Origin: a virus
Reading direction: 5' to 3' (one strand)
Virus record (IMG/VR): IMGVR_UViG_3300044796_000222
Location: 29,014-93,013 of that record
Length of the DNA: 64,000 nt
Shown here: one piece after another, positions 40,127-47,815 of the stretch
How positions within the stretch are numbered: the stretch's first letter is position 1
Layout of the letters: each line of letters starts with the position of its first letter
Notes under the pieces: model-generated
Seen by the model: only the letters and a program-made list of their open reading frames with translations
The model's database searches: none
What the model was told of the DNA's origin: nothing
Program-made: the position numbers and the translations under genes

Positions 40127-40350
40127 TCATGGCCTCCGATACAACAACACCAGCCCTTTTCGTCCGGCGTAGAGCAGACCGGCAGCACACTGTAGCCTTT
40201 CAGCCGCGCGTTGTGGCAGGCGATCTTCACTTCCTCAACGGTCATCGGCACTCCGTTTTTCAGAAGGAACGGCGCGATGTGGCGCCGAATATAAGCATCG
40301 CCGAAGCGGTCGCAGGTCGCGTCCATTTGCATGCCGTTCGGGGTCGTCAT
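40123..40350 (-). CDS. Cys-rich small protein downstream of radical SAM gene
   Basis: The ATG at 40350 overlaps the radical SAM stop (ATGA). The 75-residue product has a helical N-terminus (RRHIAPFLLKNGVPMTVEEV) and a C-terminal GYSVLPVCSTPDEKGWCCCI segment. The Cys cluster at the end could bind metal or be a modification substrate, but similar endings occur in ordinary small phage proteins, so the relation to the enzyme is only positional. Confidence 0.72.
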   Translation of the reverse strand: MTTPNGMQMDATCDRFGDAYIRRHIAPFLLKNGVPMTVEEVKIACHNARLKGYSVLPVCSTPDEKGWCCCIGGHE

Positions 40351-41765
40351 GCCGCCTGCCACTTCTCGAATTGAGAGAGCAGAGGCTTCGTGTCGTAGCC
40401 GACACGCATCGGGATCATCTCGACGCTGGATACGTATGACGAGCGCGCCACACGACCTGACACCGCGTCGATATACATCGAGAACGTGCCGTCATCGGTG
40501 TGGAAGCACCACGCTGGGATACCGGCGTCAACGATCTGCTTCTGGTATTGCGCAGCCAGCGCCGTGTCGATTCCGATCTTCGGGCACGCGTGCTTGTTGC
40601 CCAGCGCTTTGACGATATCGAGCCAGCCGGAGTAGTCGTGCGGCGTAACATCGCATCCACGCCCCGTCGTCTTGTAGCCAAGCAGCGTGAGCCGCAGGGA
40701 CGCCTTATGCGCCGCTGCCAGAACGCCCTCGAAATCACTCATTGGGCGACAACCCATCACGAACTGCACTGCGGCTCGGCGAGAACCGTGACACATATCG
40801 TTCGTCTCCACCTTCTTCGCTTTCAATGCTGCGGCGAACCTCCGAACATCGTCGCCAGTTTCAACCGAGAACGCGAAGGAGCCGATGACTGCGTTCAATC
40901 GACGAAACGTGTCGGCATCCTTGATCCACGCCAGCGAACGCGTCGTGAAGTTCGGCACGACGCCTTCCCTTCTGAGCAACTCGCAGAACTCGACGAACTT
41001 CGGGTGCAGCGTTGGCTCTCCACCGCCAATCGCCGCCTCGAACACCCGTAGATCACCAAGCGCATACGCGATCGAACTCATCGCGTCCCACTCCGCGTGA
41101 GCGCCAGTCGGCGTCGACCCCTGGTAGCAGTACGTGCAGCCGAAGTGGCACTGATCGGTGATTTTGATGTCGATCAGTTCAGGCGCGAATGCCTTTGTCG
41201 GAGCGGGCGCCTTCTCGTCGAACGACATGCGGATCTTGGCGCCGCTCCCACGAGAGAAAAGCGACCAGTAGTTCCCCTTGGCATCGAATCGCGCCACCGG
41301 GCTTTCCGTCTCTCGACCGAGACCGAGCCCAGCGTTGGCGCCGCTGCCGGCCATCGGGTGTCCATCGCTGTTGTCGTTGCCGCCGAGTACTACGACATCG
41401 TCGCGCAGCACGTGATCGCGCCACGACTGCGCGAAGTCGATATCCAATTCCGCGCCATCCCACGCGCGAGGCAACGCGATGTGGCTCTGGTGATCGACGC
41501 CGATTTCGTCGCTCCCCACGACGCCACTTATCGCCTCCGCAATCAGTTTCGCATTGCCTGCGTCGCACCCGATATTGCGGAGCGCCGTCGACATCTGCGC
41601 GTTGATGTAGAGCCGCTTAGACTCGGCCGACGAGAGCGTGAAGTCCTCCCATCCGAACATGTCGTCGTCGAAGTTGTCCCTCGGACGCGACTTGTTGACG
41701 AAAATCATCGAGTGAGACGACGACGAATTGGTTGCGTGCCCAAGCCTAACGTTATGGATCTTCAT
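40347..41765 (-). CDS. Radical SAM protein with N-terminal HATNSSSSHS domain
   Basis: This 472-residue protein starts at the ATG at 41765, with AAGGAG six bases before. The first ~190 residues form a domain starting MKIHNVRLGHATNSSSSHSM, a motif known to me only as a recurrent uncharacterised N-terminus in phages and some bacteria. Residues ~198-215 hold the radical SAM cluster motif, DQCHFGCTYCYQG (Cys206, Cys210, Cys213, which bind the 4Fe-4S cluster), and GGGEPTLHP (247-255) is the SAM-binding GGE motif. The C-terminal region carries further Cys residues (MCHG, GCRP, GCDVTP, ACPK, WCFH), which might hold an auxiliary cluster. Substrate unknown. Confidence 0.88.
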   Translation of the reverse strand: MKIHNVRLGHATNSSSSHSMIFVNKSRPRDNFDDDMFGWEDFTLSSAESKRLYINAQMSTALRNIGCDAGNAKLIAEAISGVVGSDEIGVDHQSHIALPRAWDGAELDIDFAQSWRDHVLRDDVVVLGGNDNSDGHPMAGSGANAGLGLGRETESPVARFDAKGNYWSLFSRGSGAKIRMSFDEKAPAPTKAFAPELIDIKITDQCHFGCTYCYQGSTPTGAHAEWDAMSSIAYALGDLRVFEAAIGGGEPTLHPKFVEFCELLRREGVVPNFTTRSLAWIKDADTFRRLNAVIGSFAFSVETGDDVRRFAAALKAKKVETNDMCHGSRRAAVQFVMGCRPMSDFEGVLAAAHKASLRLTLLGYKTTGRGCDVTPHDYSGWLDIVKALGNKHACPKIGIDTALAAQYQKQIVDAGIPAWCFHTDDGTFSMYIDAVSGRVARSSYVSSVEMIPMRVGYDTKPLLSQFEKWQAA

Positions 41766-42052
41766 GTCGCTCTCCTTGGCGGCGGACTCATCGGCATGCC
41801 GCCTGAAATCTTCATCGGCCCCAGCTCGGCCGCACGCTTCACTTGCGCTGGCGTCAGCGGTGTCGGCTCGTCGAAGTCCGCGCCGAGCCCGAAGCGTTCG
41901 ATCATCTCGTTGACGACGCCACGCTGCCGTTCGGTCAGGCATGGGTACCGGTCAAGGCTCTGGCGCATGTCCTCCAGCATCACCGTCTGCGCGTCGGAGA
42001 GATTCTGGTCGAGTAGCGCATTCAACACGCGGACGTCGCGAGCGCGGTTCAC
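41762..42052 (-). CDS. Hypothetical helical protein
   Basis: A GTG at 42052 overlaps the previous stop (GTGA) with AGAGGG nearby; a TTG 27 bases upstream is an alternative. The 96-residue product is helical (VRVLNALLDQNLSDAQTVML, ERQRGVVNEMIERFGLGADF) and ends with a basic PPPRRAT. It overlaps the radical SAM gene by ATGA. No family is recognised. Confidence 0.68.
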   Translation of the reverse strand: MNRARDVRVLNALLDQNLSDAQTVMLEDMRQSLDRYPCLTERQRGVVNEMIERFGLGADFDEPTPLTPAQVKRAAELGPMKISGGMPMSPPPRRAT

Positions 42053-42234
42053 TTGGCCCTCTTCATGGAGCGCATGCAAGCAAAACAGCGTCTCGGCGAC
42101 GAGTCAAAAATGTTCCGCTCGCTCGTCGACTCCGCATTCGGCGCGCGCGTTCCGCAGATGCGCAGGTATACGCCGCTCTTCAGGACGCTGAAGTGCAGGA
42201 CGCCGTAGTGGAGTTTCTTCGCTGCCACTCTCAC
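42049..42234 (-). CDS. Zinc mini-protein
   Basis: The likely start is the GTG at 42234 (GTGA overlap). The 61-residue product has LRICGTRAPNAESTSERNIF, then RRCFACMRSMKR. This is the same kind of single zinc site (CGT/CGR plus a distal CxxC) as at 34475 and 47612. The start is uncertain by a few codons. Confidence 0.62.
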   Translation of the reverse strand: MRVAAKKLHYGVLHFSVLKSGVYLRICGTRAPNAESTSERNIFDSSPRRCFACMRSMKRAK

Positions 42235-42773
42235 ACCCTCTGCTGGCCAAGCGGGAGTTGCGTCGGGCGCGTCCACGCCTTTGCGGTAAGCATCGCGCGG
42301 GTGAGCAGGATGCGCGCGACCTCGGAGACACCAGCATCGCGCCCCGGCTCGGCCGCGTTCATCCGGTCAGCCTCCGAGGAAAGCCAGTCGCGCAACTCGT
42401 TCGGCAGTCGGATCGCCAACGCGGTCGTCTTCGTCTTGGAATCCAACTCGGCGACGTAGGCGTCCGCCTCTGGCTCGACAGTTACTTCGATCACTGGCTG
42501 GCGGACCTTCAGTTCGTAGTCCTTGATGAGCGACTCGACAAGGACAGATCCTCGGATCACGCGTTTGCCGTGCGTGATCGAGCGCACGCGTGGACGACCA
42601 TCGCTCAACACGTCATCCGCGCATTCAACGATTGTCGTGCGCGTGGTCGGCGGTTCTCCGTCCCTGGCCCTGCCGTGGATCGGCTCGCCGTAGGTGACTT
42701 CATAAATCACAGATCCAACGTTGGCGCTGAATCCGGTCGCTGACCAGTCCACGCTCAGTGATCCCCTTGACAT
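42231..42773 (-). CDS. Ribbon-helix-helix-like regulator
   Basis: The ATG at 42773 has AAGGAG five bases upstream. The 180-residue product has a beta-rich N-terminal half (SVIYEVTYGEPIHGRARDGE, RGSVLVESLIKDYELK). The C-terminal ~55 residues, LAIRLPNELRDWLSSEADRM ... VSEVARILLTRAM, match the ribbon-helix-helix fold used for DNA binding by Arc/MetJ-like proteins and antitoxins. It is the first gene after the divergent promoter region at 42774-42912, so it may regulate that operon. Confidence 0.7.
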   Translation of the reverse strand: MSRGSLSVDWSATGFSANVGSVIYEVTYGEPIHGRARDGEPPTTRTTIVECADDVLSDGRPRVRSITHGKRVIRGSVLVESLIKDYELKVRQPVIEVTVEPEADAYVAELDSKTKTTALAIRLPNELRDWLSSEADRMNAAEPGRDAGVSEVARILLTRAMLTAKAWTRPTQLPLGQQRV

Positions 42774-42811
42774 CGTGGCTCCTTTTCGTTCACGAACTAC
42801 GCAGCAGTCAC

Positions 42812-42839
42812 ACCGTAAGCATCGTCGCCGCTCCGTCAA
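42812..42839 (-). promoter_or_regulatory. Promoter of minus block 42773-39137
   Basis: On the minus strand, TTGACG (42839-42834), a 16-base spacer and TACGGT (42817-42812). The predicted start is near 42805 and the ATG is at 42773. It faces the plus promoter at 42868-42895 in the same 139-base gap, making a divergent pair. Confidence 0.5.
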
Positions 42840-42867
42840 GTCCAGCGAGAAGGTCGGCAGCGCGCGC

Positions 42868-42895
42868 TTGACGACCGGCGCGACGTGCTTAGGTT
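42868..42895 (+). promoter_or_regulatory. Promoter of plus block starting at 42913
   Basis: TTGACG (42868-42873), a 16-base spacer and TAGGTT (42890-42895), then GGAGG at 42903-42907 and the ATG at 42913. The -10 equals that of the minus promoter at 38141. It would drive the long run of small genes to 47815. Confidence 0.58.
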
Positions 42896-42912
42896 CTCGC
42901 TCGGAGGCAACG

Positions 42913-43209
42913 ATGGTCACGCAAGACAAGGACGGCAACGCTCACTGGATCTGCGACGCCTGCGAAGGCGCCGGAGAGGTGACGGCCGAGATCGACCACT
43001 GGTCGTACAAGTACGACTGCCACTATCAGACGACGCGCGCCGGCGAGTGCGACGCCTGCAATGGTCGCGGCGAGACCGACGATACGATGGCGCACGACTG
43101 GTCGGAGCTGGAAGCCGTATGCAACTGCCTCAAGTGCGTTCAAGCGGCTGAAGAGGACGACGGCGCATTCGATGGGTTGCCGGTTTTCGCACCGATGATG
43201 GAGGCATGA
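42913..43209 (+). CDS. DnaJ-type zinc-repeat protein
   Basis: The ATG at 42913 follows GGAGG. The 98-residue product has C-D-A-C-E-G-A-G-E-V and a second C-D-A-C-N-G-R-G-E-T. These CxxCxGxG units are the repeats of the DnaJ Cys-rich domain, here two instead of four. A further VCNCLKC pair follows. It could be a small zinc protein that binds unfolded chains or cofactors; the function is not known. Confidence 0.75.
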   Translation: MVTQDKDGNAHWICDACEGAGEVTAEIDHWSYKYDCHYQTTRAGECDACNGRGETDDTMAHDWSELEAVCNCLKCVQAAEEDDGAFDGLPVFAPMMEA

Positions 43210-43371
43210 ATGGACCCCGCAGAACGAGAGATCGCGCTACTCGAAGAGCAACTGGACGACGCGACGCCTTCGCAACGCATCGAGATCCACCGCGCCATTC
43301 GCGACATCGAGCGCGAGTGCGCAGAGCAAGAGCGCTGGCGCGAGCAAGGTCGCGATAGGGGTTGGCGATGA
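43210..43371 (+). CDS. Small helical protein
   Basis: This 53-residue ORF starts immediately after the previous stop and overlaps the next gene by ATGA. It is one long charged amphipathic helix (AEREIALLEEQLDDATPSQR, RAIRDIERECAEQERWREQG). A probable coiled-coil mini-protein; function unknown. Confidence 0.6.
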   Translation: MDPAEREIALLEEQLDDATPSQRIEIHRAIRDIERECAEQERWREQGRDRGWR

Positions 43372-43643
43372 GCGCCCATCCTTACACACCGGCTGTCGAC
43401 CTGATCGAGAAGGCGCTAGCCGCCGCTCGTGAGGCGTCGCGCGAGGCCGACTCGCTCCGAGAGAAGGCTGCGAAGTGGGACAAACTCTCGCCGACCGCTC
43501 GCCGACTGATCGAAGACGTCCAAGATATGCTGGTCGATCGTGAGACCAACACGACCACGCTCGAAGAGGACGTCATCAAAACGATCAACACGATCGAAGC
43601 GGTTTTTCTGGCCGAACTGCACGCGAATACGAGGAAGCGATGA
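43368..43643 (+). CDS. Helical protein, possibly coiled coil
   Basis: The ATG at 43368 overlaps the previous stop (ATGA). The 91-residue product is heptad-like (EKALAAAREASREADSLREK, DVQDMLVDRETNTTTLEEDV). No family is recognised. Confidence 0.65.
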   Translation: MSAHPYTPAVDLIEKALAAAREASREADSLREKAAKWDKLSPTARRLIEDVQDMLVDRETNTTTLEEDVIKTINTIEAVFLAELHANTRKR

Positions 43644-43903
43644 AGAAGCAAGACGACGACGAGATGCCGGAAGATGAAATGCCTGGATTCCTTTTGGGCG
43701 AACTCGACGAGATGGAAAGTCAAATGAACGACTTGGCGAAGTACGCCGCGAACTTCGAGGCGCTCTCCGCCGACTCGAAAGCGGCGATCGACAAGATCGT
43801 GAGTTGCACCGCAGCGGGCGACCAGGACGGCTTCTATGACGCGCTCAACACGTTCAAGGCCAGCGCGCGCAGTTCGTACTTCGACGCGCGGAGTCGGCGA
43901 TGA
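43640..43903 (+). CDS. Hypothetical acidic protein
   Basis: This 87-residue, strongly acidic N-terminus (KKQDDDEMPEDEMPGFLLGE) is followed by helices. It is coupled by ATGA to both neighbours. No family is recognised. Confidence 0.65.
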   Translation: MKKQDDDEMPEDEMPGFLLGELDEMESQMNDLAKYAANFEALSADSKAAIDKIVSCTAAGDQDGFYDALNTFKASARSSYFDARSRR

Positions 43904-44244
43904 GGCAGGCAGGCGACATGAAGCGATGCTCGACGTCGGGATGCAACGACTACCCGGTGCGCAACGGCGTCTGCCTCGAACATCTCATCGGCGCCGCGCG
44001 ACTCAATGCGCGCACGGGCGTCGCCGCGATGGAGGCCGGCGTCATGTCGGCGATGGTGACGATCAACGCACTTGCCGGTCAACTTCACCTCGAAGAGATC
44101 GAGCATGAACGCACCCAGGCCGCGCTCGTTGAGGCGCAGGACGAGGTTGAGGCGTTGAAGGCGAGGCTGGCCGGGTATGAAGAACTGGACCGGATCGCTC
44201 GTGAGTGTGACAACAATCCCATGCGCGAGCCGGGTGAGCCATGA
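43900..44244 (+). CDS. Zinc/coiled-coil small protein
   Basis: This 114-residue protein has an N-terminal CSTSGCNDYPVRNGVCLEH, a cysteine/histidine knuckle (C-x4-C-x8-C-x2-H). The rest is a long coiled coil (ERTQAALVEAQDEVEALKAR). The start could also be the ATG 18 bases downstream. No family is recognised. Confidence 0.68.
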   Translation: MRQAGDMKRCSTSGCNDYPVRNGVCLEHLIGAARLNARTGVAAMEAGVMSAMVTINALAGQLHLEEIEHERTQAALVEAQDEVEALKARLAGYEELDRIARECDNNPMREPGEP

Positions 44245-44450
44245 CCCCCGAAACCGAACTTGCCGTCCTGAAGGAGCGGCAGCGCTGTGCGGCGATTCTA
44301 CGGCGATACGCGGTTCTTATCGTTGGGCGCGCGAATCGCAGAGACAAGATGGAGATGGCGGTCGCCAACGGAATGGCTGACGCGTTCAACAATCTGGCGA
44401 CGAAGGTGATCGATGACGGCGACGTTACTGCGGAGATGCTGAAGCCGTGA
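44241..44450 (+). CDS. Hypothetical small protein
   Basis: This is a 69-residue helical protein (ELAVLKERQRCAAILRRYAV, MEMAVANGMADAFNNLATKV). Overlaps of ATGA and GTGA with both neighbours support translation. Confidence 0.65.
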   Translation: MTPETELAVLKERQRCAAILRRYAVLIVGRANRRDKMEMAVANGMADAFNNLATKVIDDGDVTAEMLKP

Positions 44451-44674
44451 CCGACGCCGAAGATACGCTCGACGACGAAGACGTCTGTGGCCTCTGCGGA
44501 GAGCCGGGCGCCGACAAGTTTCCGCATCAGAATTACTGGCCTACGGAGCGCCGTCCCGACGCTCGATTCGTTCACGCCGACTGCGAGCAAGAGGAGTGCG
44601 GGCGAGCGTTCGTGGAGTACCGCCAGCGCGTCGGCGAGGAGGGCGTCAGCGCTTTTCTGAGGAGCATCCGATGA
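44447..44674 (+). CDS. Zinc-site small protein
   Basis: This 75-residue protein starts at GTG. It has DVCGLCGEPGADKFPHQNYW and a later FVHADCEQEECGRAF, a probable HNH-like or zinc-binding knuckle (C-x2-C ... H-x-x-C-x4-C). No nuclease motif is complete. No family is recognised. Confidence 0.66.
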   Translation: MTDAEDTLDDEDVCGLCGEPGADKFPHQNYWPTERRPDARFVHADCEQEECGRAFVEYRQRVGEEGVSAFLRSIR

Positions 44675-45036
44675 CCGACCTCACCGTCTCCGAAGCGCTA
44701 GACTTCTTCGGTGTCGTCTTTCGAGGCAAGCATCACATCGACGCGGCGCTCAATAGCGAAGGTGGCGTCCACTGGATCAACCGCTACACCGGCGACATGG
44801 GTCTCTGCACGTTCGACGGCAACGAGTTGACGCGCTTGGTCTTGCTGGCGCATGAGCGCTGCATCCGCGTCTCCGTCGGACCGAGCGGCCCGCGCATGAT
44901 CAAGATCACGATCACCGGACGCGATCCGTCGAGCGAAACGATCATGTGCGGCCATCCGACGATCGAGCAAGCGATTGGCTCGTTCAGGGAGAACCGCTTC
45001 GGGCAACTCAGTCACGTACTTGGGAGGAAACGATGA
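44671..45036 (+). CDS. Hypothetical protein
   Basis: The ATG at 44671 overlaps the previous stop (ATGA). The 121-residue product has a helical start (TVSEALDFFGVVFRGKHHID) and a beta-rich core (VHWINRYTGDMGLCTFDGNE, RCIRVSVGPSGPRMIKITIT). No family is recognised. Confidence 0.7.
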   Translation: MTDLTVSEALDFFGVVFRGKHHIDAALNSEGGVHWINRYTGDMGLCTFDGNELTRLVLLAHERCIRVSVGPSGPRMIKITITGRDPSSETIMCGHPTIEQAIGSFRENRFGQLSHVLGRKR

Positions 45037-45275
45037 GCGAAGGGTGGCGACGGTTCACGACGGTGGGGCAACTGCGGAAGGATCTCGAAGGCGTCGAGGA
45101 CGGCCTGATCGTGAGAGTCCGCGTTCTCAACCAAGCAACGCAGGAAGAGGCGTTCGGTCCCGTTCGGATGGCGGAACGAGTCGCCGTGGACGACGAGGAC
45201 GAGCAGTTCTCCGACGGGCCGGTCTTTCTCATCACGGCTGAAGACGAGTCGTATGGCGATGAGGACGAACTGTGA
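45033..45275 (+). CDS. Hypothetical protein
   Basis: The ATG at 45033 overlaps the previous stop (ATGA). The 80-residue product has a helix (FTTVGQLRKDLEGVEDGLIV) then beta strands and an acidic end (EDESYGDEDEL). No domain is recognised. Confidence 0.65.
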   Translation: MSEGWRRFTTVGQLRKDLEGVEDGLIVRVRVLNQATQEEAFGPVRMAERVAVDDEDEQFSDGPVFLITAEDESYGDEDEL

Positions 45276-45790
45276 CCGGCGAAGAGCGCAACACGCACTC
45301 CGTCATCGAGGTGGCGACGATACTCCACGGCACGTCGACCGGCTCCTACGGCAACGTCATGCGCGACGAGTTGGACGCTAAGGCTGCGTGGCTGAAGTCA
45401 CGAATCGAAGAAGGCTGGAACGAGCCGTCGACTCACTACGATCATGCTGTGCGTTGGATGGCGCGCGAATCACTCGCCGCCCATCAGAGAGCGTCGGATG
45501 TCGAGAACGGGCAGCCGACGCGTGATTGGCTCGTGCTCGCCGTAAAGAGCAGTCTTCAGCACTTCATGCTGTGCTGGTGGCGCGAAAAATCGCAGGGCTA
45601 CACCTACAACTTCGACGAAGCAGGCCGCTACTCGTTCAAGGAAGCGGTCGACTGCACGCGCGGCTCACGCGGCGAACATGTCATCGTCGCGCTCGCTGAC
45701 ATTCCGACGGACCGTGTGATCCGCATCGTTCACGACGGCGCCCTTCGTCGGCTTCAGAAACTTGCCATCGACCGTGGAGATCCGACATGA
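45272..45790 (+). CDS. Hypothetical protein
   Basis: This 172-residue protein starts at GTG. It has a helical first half (YGNVMRDELDAKAAWLKSRI, HYDHAVRWMARESLAAHQRA) and a mixed second half (CWWREKSQGYTYNFDEAGRY). It is the largest unknown in this small-gene run. Overlaps with neighbours (GTGA, ATGA) support it. No family is recognised. Confidence 0.7.
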   Translation: MTGEERNTHSVIEVATILHGTSTGSYGNVMRDELDAKAAWLKSRIEEGWNEPSTHYDHAVRWMARESLAAHQRASDVENGQPTRDWLVLAVKSSLQHFMLCWWREKSQGYTYNFDEAGRYSFKEAVDCTRGSRGEHVIVALADIPTDRVIRIVHDGALRRLQKLAIDRGDPT

Positions 45791-46146
45791 CGATCCACTA
45801 CATGACGAGATGGGCGCTGACGGAAGGTGTCTACGAGATATATTTCGACCCCGACACTGCCGAGAAGGATGGTCGTGTGATGCTGGTCGATACGGTCGAC
45901 TATGATGGCGAAAGCAGCAGTGGATATTCGCAGCCGTTCTACCTGTATCCGCACGACTATCGAACTACCGAAGAAGCGGCGATGGCTGACGCTCGTGCGC
46001 GCGCCGCCAAACGCATCGCGTTGTTGGAGAACCGGATCAAGCGGTTGCGTCCCATCGCGAATGGCGAGAAGAAGCCGAAGATCAAGCCTTGGTCCAAGCG
46101 ACGCAACTGGCTCGGAAAATATTTTGATGACCTGGAGGCAGAGTGA
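45787..46146 (+). CDS. Hypothetical protein with basic C-terminus
   Basis: The 119-residue product has a beta-rich half (HYMTRWALTEGVYEIYFDPD, GRVMLVDTVDYDGESSSGYS) and a Lys/Arg-rich helical end (KRIALLENRIKRLRPIANGE, WSKRRNWLGKYF). The C-terminus might bind nucleic acid. No family is recognised. Confidence 0.66.
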   Translation: MTIHYMTRWALTEGVYEIYFDPDTAEKDGRVMLVDTVDYDGESSSGYSQPFYLYPHDYRTTEEAAMADARARAAKRIALLENRIKRLRPIANGEKKPKIKPWSKRRNWLGKYFDDLEAE

Positions 46147-46241
46147 TTCCGACAGAAGAAATCGAAGCGGCGAGCGCGTGGGCGAAGAAGGCGCGCGCTT
46201 TCACCGTTAAGGCGTGCGGCGGAACGGGGAAGGCGAAGTGA
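46143..46241 (+). CDS. 32-residue mini-protein
   Basis: A very short ORF starts at GTG overlapping the previous stop (GTGA) and ends overlapping the next start (GTGA). Its content is helical and basic (MIPTEEIEAASAWAKKARAF). The double overlap is the only support, so it is tentative. Confidence 0.45.
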   Translation: MIPTEEIEAASAWAKKARAFTVKACGGTGKAK

Positions 46242-46483
46242 CCGCCCGCTCCGAAGTCGTGCAAGCGCTGAATTGGGCAGCCGATGAGAAAACGTCAGCG
46301 TGGACGATTACGCGCTGTCTGCTTATTGCCCTCGCGACCGGCAAGTTGAAGTCGCGTCGCCAACTCTGGCTCGGCAACGACGCGCGTATCGCACTGAAGC
46401 GGGACGCGATCCTCACCATCGAGCAAGAGGAGATCATGGTCGTCGCGTGGAAGGTGTCGAGAGAGGAAGGACGGAAGCGATGA
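46238..46483 (+). CDS. Small helical protein
   Basis: The GTG at 46238 overlaps the previous stop. The 81-residue product is alpha-helical (SEVVQALNWAADEKTSAWTI, LLIALATGKLKSRRQLWLG) with a basic/acidic end. No family is recognised. Confidence 0.62.
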   Translation: MTARSEVVQALNWAADEKTSAWTITRCLLIALATGKLKSRRQLWLGNDARIALKRDAILTIEQEEIMVVAWKVSREEGRKR

Positions 46484-46734
46484 GTTACGCTCGATTTTCG
46501 TACGCGTCCGTCTACGTGTTTCACAACAGCAACAACCAGTTGGAGTGCTGTTCGTGCAGCATCGAGCCGACGCGGCTGTTCCTGACGACGTTCCGATCGC
46601 AGATGATCGCTCACCTTCGGAAGCACGAGGAAGAAGGCGGCGACGTGGCGGGCGTGCCGGAGCGACTCGAAGACGAAATCGCTGGAATCGGCGACGATGT
46701 CACTGACGAAATCGGGAGGCACGCGGTTCGATGA
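46480..46734 (+). CDS. Cys-rich small protein
   Basis: The ATG at 46480 overlaps the previous stop. The 84-residue product has YASVYVFHNSNNQLECCSCS, a close Cys cluster, and later FRSQMIAHLRKHEEEGGDV; a distant His-x4-His resembles a C2H2 zinc finger (C-x-C, H-x3-H). Function unknown. Confidence 0.65.
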   Translation: MSYARFSYASVYVFHNSNNQLECCSCSIEPTRLFLTTFRSQMIAHLRKHEEEGGDVAGVPERLEDEIAGIGDDVTDEIGRHAVR

Positions 46735-46943
46735 GTCTCGGACCGTGGACGCTACTCGTCGGCACCGGCGGACGCATGGAGCGGCGCAATCGAAGCCGGA
46801 TGGTTATGCGCGTCTGGTGGGATAAGGCCGATACGACGTGGCGGTGGCTGGTCGACGTTACGATGCGCCACTCGATTAGCGGGAGCACGGGGACGCAGCA
46901 GCGAGCTTGTGAAGCGGCGGACGCCGCGTGGGAGAAGCGATGA
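46731..46943 (+). CDS. Hypothetical small basic protein
   Basis: The 70-residue product has many Arg/Trp residues (MERRNRSRMVMRVWWDKADT, TTWRWLVDVTMRHSISGSTG). Overlaps with the genes on both sides support it. No family is recognised. Confidence 0.62.
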   Translation: MSLGPWTLLVGTGGRMERRNRSRMVMRVWWDKADTTWRWLVDVTMRHSISGSTGTQQRACEAADAAWEKR

Positions 46944-47347
46944 GCTACGACATATATCTGCGCGGCGAGAAATGCGACAAGTGCGGGCATGCGCCAGAAG
47001 AGCCGGACTTGCCCAATCCGACGTACAACCTGACGCCCATCTTCGACCTCGCGCTCACCGGCGAGCCGCTGCCGAATGCGGACGTCCCAGAGGGCCATGT
47101 TGTTCTCCTCGGCGCCAAGACGGACCGGCCGCGCGGACTGCGACTGCTGTCAGGCCGCAAGGCGTCTGACACGAAGGCGATGTTGGCGAATGCGCTGGCG
47201 CGACTACGCGACCCGGCGTGGCACGACCGTTTCGTAGCTTTGGAGCCGTCGAACAAGTGGGGCGACTTGAAAGGCGCGGTGCGGGTTCTCGAAAAACTCG
47301 CCATCGCGGCTGACGAGTATCCGGGCAACGTGTGGGAGATTCATTGA
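46940..47347 (+). CDS. Conserved phage protein (YDIYL...WEIH family)
   Basis: The ATG at 46940 overlaps the previous stop (ATGA). The 135-residue product has MSYDIYLRGEKCDKCGHAPE, PNPTYNLTPIFDLALTGEPL, DRPRGLRLLSGRKASDTKAM and a C-terminal WGDLKGAVRVLEKLAIAADE ... NVWEIH. The combination of the CxxCGH start, PTYNLTPIF centre and WEIH end is a widespread family of uncharacterised phage and bacterial proteins that I recall, whose function is unknown. Confidence 0.78.
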   Translation: MSYDIYLRGEKCDKCGHAPEEPDLPNPTYNLTPIFDLALTGEPLPNADVPEGHVVLLGAKTDRPRGLRLLSGRKASDTKAMLANALARLRDPAWHDRFVALEPSNKWGDLKGAVRVLEKLAIAADEYPGNVWEIH

Positions 47348-47348
47348 G

Positions 47349-47615
47349 ATGAGCGGCTGCGCCATCTGCACGTTCCCGCTCTTCAGGACGGAGCACTACG
47401 TCTGCCGGCCGTGCGTGAAGCGCGTGGGGTGGGAGCATATCGATGAATCGTCTGCGCCCATCGACCGCGAGACCGCCGTGAAGGTCGCCAAGCGCATGCG
47501 GCGCGACGGGCGGACCATGAGAGACATCTCCAACGTGCTCGCGGCGCTGAGGTATTTCAGGCCGTCTGGGTTCAGGCTGACGACGCTGGACGTGATGAAG
47601 TTGTTGGACTCATGA
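47349..47615 (+). CDS. Zinc-knuckle protein
   Basis: The 88-residue product starts MSGCAICTFPLFRTEHYVCR, followed by P-C-V-K; two Cys pairs (C-x2-C, C-x2-C) form a zinc knuckle. The rest is helical (TAVKVAKRMRRDGRTMRDIS) with a resolvase-type HTH look. Function unknown. Confidence 0.7.
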   Translation: MSGCAICTFPLFRTEHYVCRPCVKRVGWEHIDESSAPIDRETAVKVAKRMRRDGRTMRDISNVLAALRYFRPSGFRLTTLDVMKLLDS

Positions 47616-47815
47616 ACGGCATGCGGCTGCACCTCATTTCGCAAACCGCCACGACGGCCGGCAATTTGTGTCATGCCGTGCTCGGTGATGATAGGTACAC
47701 GCTCTGCGGCAAGCCGTGTACGAAATGGTGCCGATGGGGTGCCGGAGTCGGCACAATGGCCAACGTCAACTGTAAGCGATGCCGGAAGATGATGGCGAAA
47801 AGCGGTGAACTGTAG
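47612..47815 (+). CDS. Zinc mini-protein (CGK...CxxC type)
   Basis: The 67-residue product has MRLHLISQTATTAGNLCHAV, YTLCGKPCTKWCRW, then VNCKRCRKMMAK. It matches the plan of the proteins at 34475 and 58960 (R/V-HL start, T-x-CG[RK], then a CxxC in the last third). It is the last gene before the SMC-type ATPase. Function unknown. Confidence 0.72.
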   Translation: MNGMRLHLISQTATTAGNLCHAVLGDDRYTLCGKPCTKWCRWGAGVGTMANVNCKRCRKMMAKSGEL

